Positions 25,711-33,949 of a DNA stretch of 64,000 nucleotides are shown piece after piece. This DNA comes from Aeromonas bestiarum (lineage in GTDB: Bacteria; Pseudomonadota; Gammaproteobacteria; Enterobacterales; Aeromonadaceae). Both the position numbers and the translations under genes were made by a program. The notes below the pieces were generated by a model. It ran no database searches. It saw only the letters and a program-made list of their open reading frames with translations, and was not told where the DNA came from. Location: the NCBI RefSeq assembly GCF_000819745.1, contig NZ_CDDA01000020.1, forward strand, positions 1 through 64,000. The letters run 5' to 3'. The stretch's first letter is position 1. Every line of letters begins with the position of its first letter.

Positions 25711-26487
25711 TCACCGATGGAATCTGTTTGCCGCCCAGGTGAGCAGCAGGGTCAGCAGGAAGTAGCTCATCACCAGCGCGCTGGTGAAGTGGCCCGAGGT
25801 GGCGCGCATGTTGTAGAGGTAGACCTGCAGTGTCTCGTAACGGGTGCCCACCAGCATGTTGGCAAACACGAACTCCCCGAGCAGGAAGGAAAGCGACAGG
25901 AACAGCGCCGCCAGCAGCCCCTTGCGCAGGCAGGGGATCACCACCAGCGCGAAGGCGCGGGCACTGCTGGCCCCCAGCAGGTGGGCGGCATCCATCAGAT
26001 CTTTCAGCGGTACACCCTGTAGGCTGTTGGCCAGCGCCCGGTACATGAAGGGCAGCACGACTGTGAACCAGGTGCCGATCAGGATCCAGGGCGTGCCGAC
26101 TATGGGCAGCGGACCGTCGGCGTAGATCTGCAGCAGCCCCACAGAGGAGACCACGGGCGGCACCGCGAAGGGGAGCAGGATCAGCAGGTTCATCCAGGGA
26201 TCCAGCCTGGGGAAGTAGTAGGCCACCACCAGCACGGTCGGCACCAGCACTAGCGTTCCCAGCAGCAGGGTCGCGAAACAGACCAGCAGGCTTCGGCCAA
26301 ACGCCGCGAGAAAGCGCGGGTCGCCCCACAGCTGCAGATACCAGTCGAGAGTGAAGCCGTCCGGCAGCAGGGTCGCCCCCCAGCGGGTGGAGATCGAATA
26401 GAGAAAGGTGGCCAGCAGCGGCAGCAGCAGGGTGGCGACCAGCGCCCCCAGCACCCACCTTGGCCAGCGCGGTGTCAGGTCATGCAT
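25711..26487 (-). CDS. ABC importer permease 2
   Basis: The 258-residue membrane protein has six helices and the binding-protein-dependent permease loop (GASSARAFALVVIPCLRKGLL, about residue 175) that docks with the ATPase. Three starts are in frame. I chose 26487 because GGGAG lies eight bases upstream; the longer forms start at GTG or ATG without a ribosome site. It lies between the first permease (68-base gap) and the ATPase (5-base gap). Confidence 0.9.
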   Translation of the reverse strand: MHDLTPRWPRWVLGALVATLLLPLLATFLYSISTRWGATLLPDGFTLDWYLQLWGDPRFLAAFGRSLLVCFATLLLGTLVLVPTVLVVAYYFPRLDPWMNLLILLPFAVPPVVSSVGLLQIYADGPLPIVGTPWILIGTWFTVVLPFMYRALANSLQGVPLKDLMDAAHLLGASSARAFALVVIPCLRKGLLAALFLSLSFLLGEFVFANMLVGTRYETLQVYLYNMRATSGHFTSALVMSYFLLTLLLTWAANRFHR

Positions 26488-26555
26488 CTTGTCGTCTCCC
26501 GCCATGATGTGGGCCAACTGCACCCAGCTTGTTCGATCCAGAACAGGGTGTCAGG

Positions 26556-27455
26556 TCATGCATGGGATTGCCCCTTGTTCACATAGCTCTTCTTCAGCAG
26601 CCACTGGTTGGCGGCCGTCACCACTCCCAGCAGCACCATCAGGATCACCGCCAGCGCCGCCGCCAGATTGGGTTCGAGGAAGATATCGCCTGAGACCAGG
26701 CTGGCCACGCGTATGGTCACCAGGTTGAAGTTGCCCGTGGTGAGGGCGTAGGCGGAGGCATAGGCTCCCACCGCGTTGGCAAACAGGATGATCAGAGTGC
26801 CGAGCAGGGCGGGAGTGAGCACAGGCAGCGCCACGTGCCACACATATTGTCTCTTGCTGGCGCCCAGCAGGGCGGCGGCCTGGGGCCAGTCATCCTGCAA
26901 GGCATCGAACGCCGGATAGAGCAGCAGCAAGGCGAGCGGGATCTGGAAATAGGTGTAGATGAGGATGAGGCCCGACCCCGAGTAGAGGTTTAAGCCGTCT
27001 ATCCAGCCCCAGGATTTGAGCAGCAGTGTGACGGCGCCGTTGATGCCGAGAATGATGATGAAGGCGAACGCCAGGGGCACGCCGCTGAAGTTGCTGGTCA
27101 TGGTGACAAAGGCCAGCAGCAGCCGCTTCACCCGCTCGCCGCTGTGGCGCAGCGCAGCGGCGCCCAGGGTGCCGATGACGAGCCCCGCCAGGCTGGCGAT
27201 GCCGGCGATGCGCAGCGAGTTGGTGAAGGATTGCAGGTAGAAGGGGGAGCCCAAAATTTCCCGGTAATGGTCGATGCCCCAGCCATCGGGGGTCTGGAAG
27301 CTGCCCACCAGCACCCACACCATGGGGGCGAGCTGGAACAACATCATCAGCAGGATAAAGGGGAGCAGCACCATGGCCGGCAGCCAGTGGTGGCGGGCTC
27401 CGTGCAGGATCTTCACGGGTTGATCCGCCGTGATCCTCGTGGTGGCAGGCATCAT
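26556..27455 (-). CDS. ABC importer permease 1
   Basis: The 299-residue inner-membrane protein has about six helices and the EAA-type loop near residue 200 (LLGASKRQYVWHVALPVLTP). It pairs with permease 2 as a heterodimer, as in spermidine/putrescine and 2-aminoethylphosphonate importers. Its ATG overlaps the stop of the phosphatase-superfamily gene (TGATG), so translation of the enzyme and transporter is coupled. A second ATG directly follows and would remove one residue. Confidence 0.92.
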   Translation of the reverse strand: MMPATTRITADQPVKILHGARHHWLPAMVLLPFILLMMLFQLAPMVWVLVGSFQTPDGWGIDHYREILGSPFYLQSFTNSLRIAGIASLAGLVIGTLGAAALRHSGERVKRLLLAFVTMTSNFSGVPLAFAFIIILGINGAVTLLLKSWGWIDGLNLYSGSGLILIYTYFQIPLALLLLYPAFDALQDDWPQAAALLGASKRQYVWHVALPVLTPALLGTLIILFANAVGAYASAYALTTGNFNLVTIRVASLVSGDIFLEPNLAAALAVILMVLLGVVTAANQWLLKKSYVNKGQSHA

Positions 27456-28294
27456 CAGTGCACCTCGCGCATAAAGGCCGCCTTGAGCAGCTGTGGTGCG
27501 GCTGGCTTGTCGTGGGGAATGCCCAGCAAGTCGGCCATCAGGGCGCAGAGCTGGGTCTGGGCGATCGTCGCGCCCTCCGGCCACTGGGCCACAAAGGCAT
27601 CGCCAAACAGCCAGAGTGGCACGCTGCGCTCTTCCGGCAGGGTGCCGCCGTGGCTCAAGTCATTGTTCATGCCGTGATCCGAGGTGATCACCACCTGATA
27701 CCCTTCTGCCAGACACTGGGGCAGCAGATCGGCCAGCAGGCTGTCCATGCGGCGCGCCTGGTTGCGGTACTGGCGGGAATCCAGGCCAAACTTGTGGCCC
27801 GCATCGTCCACCCCCATGGGATGGATCAGCAGAAAATCTGGGTCATGCTGGGTTCGCAGCCACTCGCCATCCATCAGCAGATGGCTGTCGGGGTAGTTGT
27901 CATCCCAGTAGAAGCAGGCGTGCTGGATCGGCAACTGCTCGTCATGGGTGTAACGATCCCGCAGCGCCAGCCAGGGGCTGCGGTTGTAGAGTTCGCTTAC
28001 CCAGTGATAGGCAGCGGCGGCGGTGCTTTTGCCCGCGGCCCGGGCGAGATGGAAGATGGATTCATGCTGGCTCAGGCGACTCACCCCGTTGTGGGTGATG
28101 CCGCTGGCCACCGGCGGTACGCCGGTCAGGATGCACTCGTAGAGGGGCCGGGAGAGGGAGGGCAGGGCGCAGCTCAGGGTCTTATACAGGCCGCGCTCTG
28201 CCTCCACCATGCCTGTGAGGTAGCCCATGCAATGGGCTACCTCGGCAGACAGGCCATCCACAAGTACCACTATCACCTTGTGTTGCACTGGCAC
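27455..28294 (-). CDS. Alkaline-phosphatase-superfamily phosphodiesterase/phosphonohydrolase-like enzyme
   Basis: The 279-residue cytosolic protein has the metal-dependent alkaline phosphatase superfamily core. A first metal aspartate lies in VIVVLVDGLS (about residue 13), a Ser-type nucleophile segment in LPSLSRPLYECILTG (about 46), metal ligands in HPMGVDDAGH (about 157), and SDHGMN near 208. This is the fold of nucleotide pyrophosphatases and of phosphonoacetate hydrolase PhnA. It has no signal peptide, so it acts on an imported substrate. It lies between the solute-binding protein (3-base gap) and permease 1 (overlap), so its substrate is probably what the importer carries. Phosphonates and small phosphodiesters are both possible. 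Confidence 0.85.
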   Translation of the reverse strand: MPVQHKVIVVLVDGLSAEVAHCMGYLTGMVEAERGLYKTLSCALPSLSRPLYECILTGVPPVASGITHNGVSRLSQHESIFHLARAAGKSTAAAAYHWVSELYNRSPWLALRDRYTHDEQLPIQHACFYWDDNYPDSHLLMDGEWLRTQHDPDFLLIHPMGVDDAGHKFGLDSRQYRNQARRMDSLLADLLPQCLAEGYQVVITSDHGMNNDLSHGGTLPEERSVPLWLFGDAFVAQWPEGATIAQTQLCALMADLLGIPHDKPAAPQLLKAAFMREVH

Positions 28295-28297
28295 TCC

Positions 28298-29347
28298 TTA
28301 CTGCATGTTGATCATGACGGTTTCCTGCCACTGGCGCGGCAGGGCCTTGGAGCTCTGCTCCCAGGCGGCATGGTCGCTGACCGGCTTGGCATTGGCGTAC
28401 TGCTCGGCGGGCAACAGCTTGGCCTTGACGTCGTCCGGCAGCACCACATTGCTGCGGATGGGGCGGGCATAGCCACGGGCCAGGTTGATCTGACCGGCAT
28501 CGGAGAGGATGTATTCCCGCGCCAGCTTGGCGGCGTTGGGGTTCTTGGCCCACTTGTTGATGATGGTGGTGTAACCGGCGATGACGGAGCCGTCGCTCGG
28601 GATCACCACATCAAACTTCTTGGGGTCTATCTTGTCGCGGTAGTTCAGCGCGTTGAAGTCCCACAGCACGCCCACTTCCACCTCGCCCTTCTCGATATTG
28701 GCGATGGAGGGGTCGTTCAGCGACAGGCGACCCTGCTTGGCCAGCTGGCCGAACAATTCCAAGGCGGGCTTGAGATTCTTCTCGCTGCCGCCGGTGGCAT
28801 AGGCCGCCGCCAGCACGCCGTTGTTGGCCTGGGAGGCCACGCCCACGTCACCCAGAGTCACCTTGTAGTCGCCGCCCAGCAGGGATTGCCAGCTGGTGGG
28901 GGCGGCCTTGACCAGATCCTTGTTGATCAGGAAGGCGATGGTGCCGGTATAGGCCAGCATCCAGTGGCCGTCCGCATCCTTGGCCCAGTTCGGAATGTCT
29001 GCCCAGGTGGAGGGCTTGTAGGGCTGCGTGACCCCCTGCTTGACCGCGACCGGGCCGAAGGCACCGCCCACGTCGCCTATGTCGGCGGTGGCGTTGGCCT
29101 TCTCGGCGGCGAACTTGGCGATCTCCTGGGCCGAGCTCATGTCGGTATCCTGATGCTTGATGCCGTAGATGTTGCCCAGCTGCTGCCAGGTGTCCTTCCA
29201 GTTGGCCCAGCTGTCGGGCATGCCTATGCTGCTGAGCTGGCCTTCACCGCGGGCGGCTTTCTCAAGATCCGCGATGTTCTCGGCGGCAAACAGTGGCTGA
29301 CTGATGGCCACCAGGGCCAGTGCACTTGCGATCACGCTTTTCATCAT
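28298..29347 (-). CDS. Periplasmic substrate-binding protein of the ABC importer
   Basis: The 349-residue protein has a clear signal peptide (about residues 1-22, ending PLFAAE) and a two-lobed binding fold of the spermidine/putrescine/iron type (SBP_bac_6/8). Recognisable stretches are ADIGDVGGAFGPVAVKQG, YTGTIAFLINKDLVKAAP and AGYTTIINKWAKNPNAAKLA. It is the first gene of the importer operon, with AGAGGGATGGG as a ribosome site. The ligand is unknown. The neighbouring phosphatase-superfamily enzyme and UTRA regulator suggest an organophosphorus compound. Confidence 0.9.
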   Translation of the reverse strand: MMKSVIASALALVAISQPLFAAENIADLEKAARGEGQLSSIGMPDSWANWKDTWQQLGNIYGIKHQDTDMSSAQEIAKFAAEKANATADIGDVGGAFGPVAVKQGVTQPYKPSTWADIPNWAKDADGHWMLAYTGTIAFLINKDLVKAAPTSWQSLLGGDYKVTLGDVGVASQANNGVLAAAYATGGSEKNLKPALELFGQLAKQGRLSLNDPSIANIEKGEVEVGVLWDFNALNYRDKIDPKKFDVVIPSDGSVIAGYTTIINKWAKNPNAAKLAREYILSDAGQINLARGYARPIRSNVVLPDDVKAKLLPAEQYANAKPVSDHAAWEQSSKALPRQWQETVMINMQ

Positions 29348-29357
29348 CCCATCCCTC

Positions 29358-29510
29358 TGGACTAGGTCAGTTAAGGTTCGAGAGGGATGCTAGAGGGGAA
29401 ATATGACGGTGGCGGGGCGCTTTGATGGCAGTTTGATGACAATCGCCCTGTCACGGCACTGTCATCCACAGCGGTTACAACTCAGGGCCGACAGCCGCTG
29501 GTCTACTCCA
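29358..29510. promoter_or_regulatory. Candidate GntR/UTRA operators between the importer operon and its regulator
   Basis: TGGACTAGGTCA (29358-29369, next to the binding-protein ribosome site) and TGGTCTACTCCA (29499-29510, 18 bases before the regulator start) are imperfect palindromes. They resemble each other and the TGGTCTAGACCA-type operator known for PhnF/PhnR-like regulators. Their placement at both transcription starts fits repression of both units by the divergent regulator. Confidence 0.45.
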
Positions 29511-29527
29511 GACGGACGCAAACCGGA

Positions 29528-30346
29528 ATGACCGACAGGGATGTGACAGTGACAGAGCGATTGAGCGAACAGGGTGTGGCCGCTGGCCGCAGCCCCTCCA
29601 AGTGCGAACAGATTTGCCAGACCCTGCGCCGCTATATCGGCAGCGGCCAGCTGGGGGCGGGGCAACAGCTGCCCGCCGAACGGGCCTTGAGCGAGCGTTT
29701 CGCCACCACCCGCATCACCATCAAGGAGGCGCTCTCCAGTCTGGAGGCGGACGGCCTCATCTACCGGGCCGAGCGGCGCGGCTGGTTCGTGGCGCCGCCC
29801 CGGCTCACCTACGACCCCGCCATCCACACCCATTTTCACCAGTGGATCGGCGAGCAGCAGCGCATTGCCGAGACCCGGGTGCTGGCCCACGGCAGTGCGC
29901 TTGCCAGCAGCGAGTTGTGCCGCTGGATGGGGCTGGCGCCCTTTACCCCGCTCTACGAGATCCGCCGCCAGCGATTGATCGACGGTCGACCCGTGCTCCA
30001 CGTCAGCCACCACCTGCTGGCCAGCCGCTTCCCCGATATCGCCAGCGCGCCGCTGGCCAGCTCACTCACCGAGCTCTATCAGCAGCACTATGGCATAGGC
30101 CAGGGCGGTGCCAGCCTGGAGATCACCCCCTCGGCGGCGCGGGGCGCCATAGCCCGCGCCCTCAATCTGGCGGAAGGGAGCGCAGTGCTGCGGCTGGTGC
30201 GGGTCAACTATGACGAGCGAGGGGGGCTGGTGGATTGCGATATCGAGCATTGGCGGCCGGATGCCATACGAATTCATCTCGACACCCGGGCGCTGTCGCC
30301 TGCATTCAGCCCCCCCAAATATCCCCATATGGCGGAGTCACAATGA
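29528..30346 (+). CDS. GntR-family regulator with UTRA effector domain (PhnF/PhnR-like)
   Basis: The 272-residue protein has an N-terminal GntR winged helix (about residues 17-85, with LPAERALSERFATTRITIKEAL). A UTRA ligand domain follows (about 110-255; FTPLYEIRRQRLIDGRPVLHVSHHLL is typical). It is divergent from the ABC/phosphatase operon with a 180-base shared control region holding two similar palindromes, so it most likely represses that operon until its ligand arrives. UTRA regulators often control phosphonate, amino-sugar or histidine uptake. The start is uncertain: ATG 29528 is close to a weak CCGGA, and GTG codons follow within 20 bases. Confidence 0.88.
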   Translation: MTDRDVTVTERLSEQGVAAGRSPSKCEQICQTLRRYIGSGQLGAGQQLPAERALSERFATTRITIKEALSSLEADGLIYRAERRGWFVAPPRLTYDPAIHTHFHQWIGEQQRIAETRVLAHGSALASSELCRWMGLAPFTPLYEIRRQRLIDGRPVLHVSHHLLASRFPDIASAPLASSLTELYQQHYGIGQGGASLEITPSAARGAIARALNLAEGSAVLRLVRVNYDERGGLVDCDIEHWRPDAIRIHLDTRALSPAFSPPKYPHMAESQ

Positions 30347-30458
30347 ATCAGCACGCACTGGCGGGCACAGTGGCGACAGGTATCTGCCGGGATATGCGGG
30401 CGCTGCGGCCAATGGCTGCAAGACGGTCTGAATTGCCGCTATCGAGCTGACCAAAGCA

Positions 30459-30480
30459 GACGGATCCCGCAGGATCCGTC
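30459..30480. terminator. Bidirectional terminator between convergent regulator genes
   Basis: A GACGGATCC/GGATCCGTC stem with a CGCA loop sits five bases from the XRE gene end. Confidence 0.75.
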
Positions 30481-30484
30481 GGGA

Positions 30485-31249
30485 TCAGTTGTCGATATTG
30501 GGGATCAGGTCATCGAAGCTCTGGTAGCCGCAGTCCGCCAGCTGCAGCGACATAGTGTAGGTCTTGCTGCCCTCCCGCTGGCCGATGGCGGGGCGGTTGA
30601 GCTTGAGCTCCTGGTGCCAGTACTCCTTCATCCGCTCGATCAGCGCCATGGCCTCGCTCTCGCCCAGATGGAGCTGGCACAGCGCCATGTAGTTGTTGGA
30701 CTTGTGCATGTTCTCCACCAGATAGTCCCCCAGCACTGACATGGCCTGGCGCGCCTGCTGGCGGGCGAAGCGGCTGTGCTGCTCGAAGCTGATGCGCTCG
30801 CTGATGAGGAAGTGGTAGCTGTTGTCTATGCCGAGTTGCAAGATGCCGAGCTTCTCCAGCTTGCGCAGGTAGAGATAGCAGGAGGCATCGGTCAGGCCGT
30901 ACTCCCGCTTCAGGTCGATCAGCGTCTTGTCGCGCCAGAAGATGTTGGCGAGAAAGGCGTAGAGCCCCGGCTCCTTGTGGAATGCCTCGTCCTGCTCCTG
31001 GGTGAAGACGGCGCGGCGGCTCTGGGCATCCTGGGTGCGGTCCAGCAGCTCCTCGAACGAGAGCCCCACCAGGTGGCAGATTTCCAGCAGGGTATCGAAC
31101 GGCAGCGAGGGTTTGTTCATCATCCGCTTGACGGTGGCGATGGAGACCCCCATGGCTTCTGCCAGGGTCTGATAGCGGATCCCCTTGTCGGTCAGGGTCT
31201 TCTTCAGGGTGTCGAGAATATTGTTGGCCAGGGTCTGGCTGTAGGTCAT
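30485..31249 (-). CDS. XRE-family helix-turn-helix regulator
   Basis: The 254-residue protein begins with a Cro/C1-type helix-turn-helix (about residues 18-70, LAEAMGVSIATVKRMMNKPSLPF). A long helical domain of unknown ligand follows (about 85-254), and it contains what looks like a second winged-helix segment (TDASCYLYLRKLEKLGILQLG). Similar two-part regulators are widespread in Vibrio and Aeromonas without a defined role. No partner gene is adjacent. The 438-base region upstream contains its promoter and a possible small RNA. Confidence 0.85.
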   Translation of the reverse strand: MTYSQTLANNILDTLKKTLTDKGIRYQTLAEAMGVSIATVKRMMNKPSLPFDTLLEICHLVGLSFEELLDRTQDAQSRRAVFTQEQDEAFHKEPGLYAFLANIFWRDKTLIDLKREYGLTDASCYLYLRKLEKLGILQLGIDNSYHFLISERISFEQHSRFARQQARQAMSVLGDYLVENMHKSNNYMALCQLHLGESEAMALIERMKEYWHQELKLNRPAIGQREGSKTYTMSLQLADCGYQSFDDLIPNIDN

Positions 31250-31379
31250 GCAACTATTCCTTTATCTGCATCTTTATGTTGTGTCAGAAACTGGGTTCTT
31301 TTTTAGTTATGGGCTCAGATACTGACACTTAAAAAAACCAGAGGAAATAAACCCGTCGTAATCGGTTGAAATGGCCAGA

Positions 31380-31615
31380 CCAGTCAAGGGTGAAGGTTGC
31401 AGATAGTGATACTCTGCGGTGCATATCCTTCAACCATTCAACATTTTGCTGGTGGCGCATAAAACATCGCGCATAATTCAAAACGAATCGGATTCAAGAC
31501 CTTCCTGGTTGAGAAATCGATTGTTTGCTTCCAATTTAAGGGTTTTTTAAACCGCAAGGTTTTTATTCTTTCCTGGCATTGAGCGGAACTCGCAAGAGGT
31601 CCGCTTTTTTCTTTT
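31380..31615 (+). ncRNA. Possible small RNA ending in one of two tandem terminators
   Basis: Between the XRE and yhaJ-like genes, which both read leftward, two rho-independent-like hairpins point rightward. One is AAACC-GCAA-GGTTT with a T-rich tail near 31551-31568; the other is GCGGA...TCCGC with six Ts near 31588-31613. No protein gene ends here on the plus strand, so a short transcript from the AT-rich region upstream is plausible. The 5' end is not determined, and nothing else in the 31250-31687 gap is recognisable. Confidence 0.3.
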
Positions 31616-31687
31616 CCCCGAATTTGCGCCCGCCGTCAAGCGAAGGCGATCGCCGCCTCCATCCGTCATGCTTAAGGCTTCCCGGCC

Positions 31688-32602
31688 TCACTCCCCCTTG
31701 CAGGGAAACAGCTTGGGGATCTCCCGCACCAGCCAGCTCTTGGCCTTGCCCATGGTATCGCGCCGCCAGGCCAGTACGACCTGGATCTGGTGACGATACT
31801 CGGGGCTGATCACCTTGAGGCGGCCCGCCTTGATGTCCTCCTCTATCCAGCTCAGCGGCATGGTGCCGACGCCTATCCCCGCCAGCAGGGCATCGCGTTT
31901 CTCCGCCATGGTACTGACGGTGAGACGCGGCTGCTTGTCGAGCAGGCGATAGGTGAGCACCGGCTTGCGCAGCGCAGAGTCCGCCACTGCGATGGCGCGG
32001 TAGCGGCGCAGCGTCTCGTCCGCCAGGGGCTCGGGCTCCTGATGCAGCGGGTGATCCGGGTGGGCGACGTAGAGCATCACCTCCTCCTGCAGTGCCTGAT
32101 GCTTGATGCCGGTCAGCATGATGTCGGGGTTGAGGGAGGAGATGAGCAGGTCGGCCCGGCCATCTTCCAGACACTCCCAGCTGCCCGCCAGCACCTCGGC
32201 GCGAAACCTGAGCCGGGTATCCGTCAGCTCGGCCAGCCGTTCGACCAGGGGATAGAGCGCCTGCAACGGCACCAGGGCATCGACGGCTATGGTGATGTCT
32301 GTCTCCCAGCCACGGGCCAGCGCCCGGGTCTCGCCCACCAGATGCTCGGCCGCCTCCAGCAGCACCCGGCCCCGCTCCAGCAGCATGCGGCCGGCCGGGG
32401 TGAACTTGGTTCTGTGGCCGCTGCGGTCGAACAGCATGGCGTCCAGCTCGTCTTCCAGCTTCTGAACCGTGTAGCTCAGCGCCGAGGGGACCTTGCCCAG
32501 CTCGTCTGCGGCCGCCGCGAAGCTGCCACGGCGATCGATGGCGTCCAGCACCCGGATGGCTTCCAGGGTCAGCGCCCGTTCCTTGTTCGATTCCTTGGCC
32601 AT
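31688..32602 (-). CDS. yhaJ: LysR-family regulator, YhaJ-like
   Basis: The 304-residue protein aligns by eye with E. coli YhaJ along its length. The N-terminus (ALTLEAIRVLDAIDRRGSF), the helix-turn-helix (AAADELGKVPSALSYTVQKL), LLDKQPRLTVSTM near residue 225 and the C-terminal KAKSWLVREIPKLF are nearly the same. E. coli YhaJ is known to activate yqjF and responds to dinitrotoluene-type compounds and quinones. Here the divergent neighbours include a pirin (like E. coli YhaK) and a DoxX protein (like YqjF). The 257-base divergent gap is the likely binding region. Confidence 0.92.
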   Translation of the reverse strand: MAKESNKERALTLEAIRVLDAIDRRGSFAAAADELGKVPSALSYTVQKLEDELDAMLFDRSGHRTKFTPAGRMLLERGRVLLEAAEHLVGETRALARGWETDITIAVDALVPLQALYPLVERLAELTDTRLRFRAEVLAGSWECLEDGRADLLISSLNPDIMLTGIKHQALQEEVMLYVAHPDHPLHQEPEPLADETLRRYRAIAVADSALRKPVLTYRLLDKQPRLTVSTMAEKRDALLAGIGVGTMPLSWIEEDIKAGRLKVISPEYRHQIQVVLAWRRDTMGKAKSWLVREIPKLFPCKGE

Positions 32603-32859
32603 TTCATACCTTCAATTTTTTTGAACATGTTTGCCAGTTTATCTCGCTAACAACTTAGGCCAAGTGTCTTTAATATTCAATCAACGCTTAGGCAGGAAGG
32701 CCAAGCGGCCAAATAAACAGTAGTTCCGGGCTGGGGCATCACAAAGAGTGATGTCTGATGTCGGTAAAAGAACAACACACTATTTGAATAACCTCTTGCA
32801 TGGATGCATTGATTCTGGCCGAACCGGCCTTGGCAATGACATAAAAACCAAGAGAGTGA

Positions 32860-33192
32860 ATGAACATGAAAAACGTAATCAAGATGCTGGCCGTTGCAGG
32901 CCTGATGACAGCCGGCTTTGCTCAGGCTTCCGTCCCCGCTGACCTCAACGCCGCCCCGGGTGTGCTGTTCGTCAACTGGCATGCGACCGCCGCGGTGGAA
33001 GGCAAGGGCAACCCCATGCTGGAAGTGCGTGACGAGTCTGGCGACCTGGTTGCCTCCGTCCATGCCAACCTGATGGGCAGCCAGCAGGTACAGATCCCGA
33101 GCCGCACCCAGGGCAACCTGACCGTGAGCCTGGGTGAGCAGAGCAGCGACTACCGCATTCCGTTCGGCATCGGTAGCGGCAAGCAGCGTTAA
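32860..33192 (+). CDS. Small exported protein, paralogue of the 52473-52802 product
   Basis: The 110-residue product has a signal peptide (about residues 1-24, ending FAQAS) and a mature part beginning VPADLNAAPGVLFVNWH. A beta-rich region and an RIPFGIGSGKQR end follow. The same opening (PAD.xAAPGxLFVNWH) and end (GSGRQR) occur in the protein encoded at 52473-52802, so the two are paralogues. I do not know a named family for them. It is probably periplasmic. It is the first gene divergent from the yhaJ-like regulator and lies 30 bases before the pirin gene, so it likely belongs to that regulon. Confidence 0.8.
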   Translation: MNMKNVIKMLAVAGLMTAGFAQASVPADLNAAPGVLFVNWHATAAVEGKGNPMLEVRDESGDLVASVHANLMGSQQVQIPSRTQGNLTVSLGEQSSDYRIPFGIGSGKQR

Positions 33193-33222
33193 TCAACCGT
33201 ATCGGTACGTGAGGAGCACACC

Positions 33223-33909
33223 ATGATGAAATTGAGAGCCGCAGAAGCGCGCGGCAAGGCCAACTTCGGCTGGCTGGATGCGCGCCACAGCTTTTCCTTC
33301 GGGCACTACTACGACCCGGACTGGATGGGGCATTCGGTGCTGCGGGTCATCAATCAGGATCTGGTTGCACCGGGTGGCGGATTCGCCACTCACCCTCACG
33401 CCAACATGGAGATCCTGACCTGCGTGCTGCAAGGCACCATAGAGCACAAGGACAGCCTCGGCCACGCCGAGCAGATCCCGGCAGGGGATTTCCAGCTGAT
33501 GAGCGCAGGGTCCGGCATCCGGCACAGCGAGTACAACCCCTCGCAGACCGAGCCGCTCTCCCTGTTGCAAATCTGGATCGAGCCGAACGAACACGGCACG
33601 ACCCCCGGCTATCAGCAGAAGAAGATTGAAGCCAATCCGGGCATGACGCTGGTGGCGTCACCGGATGGCGAAGCGGGATCCTTCAGGATCCGCCAGCAGG
33701 CCCGCGTATGGCGGTTGCAGCTTGAACCCGGTGAGAGCCTCGCCTGGGAGCTGGCCGGCCGACACGGTTACCTGCAGATGATTTCAGGGGAGCTGACCGC
33801 CAACGGTCTGGCTGCCCGACCCGGCGACGGGGTACTCAGTCGTGATGAACCCAAATGGGATCTGGTGGCAATGAGTGCCAGCCAAGCCCTGTTATTTGAC
33901 CTACCCTGA
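33223..33909 (+). CDS. Pirin-family bicupin protein (YhaK-like)
   Basis: The 228-residue protein shows the pirin N-terminal domain. ARHSFSFGHYYDPDWMG, the metal-binding HPHANMEILT (about residue 57) and HSEYNPSQTEPLSLLQIWI near residue 102 are all present, and a second cupin-like domain completes the protein. Some pirins are quercetin dioxygenases or redox sensors; in E. coli YhaK is tied to nitrosative and oxidative stress. The position next to a yhaJ-like regulator mirrors E. coli yhaJ-yhaK. A GAGGAG site precedes the ATG. Confidence 0.92.
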   Translation: MMKLRAAEARGKANFGWLDARHSFSFGHYYDPDWMGHSVLRVINQDLVAPGGGFATHPHANMEILTCVLQGTIEHKDSLGHAEQIPAGDFQLMSAGSGIRHSEYNPSQTEPLSLLQIWIEPNEHGTTPGYQQKKIEANPGMTLVASPDGEAGSFRIRQQARVWRLQLEPGESLAWELAGRHGYLQMISGELTANGLAARPGDGVLSRDEPKWDLVAMSASQALLFDLP

Positions 33910-33949
33910 AGCAGTCAGCGGTGATTTGACATACAACGAGGAGTTTGAA

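Noticed and set aside
24698-26458. A 586-codon frame running from permease 2 through the ABC ATPase as one fusion protein
   Set aside because: The upstream part is the shifted frame of permease 2 with no domain; the ATPase starts cleanly at 25705.
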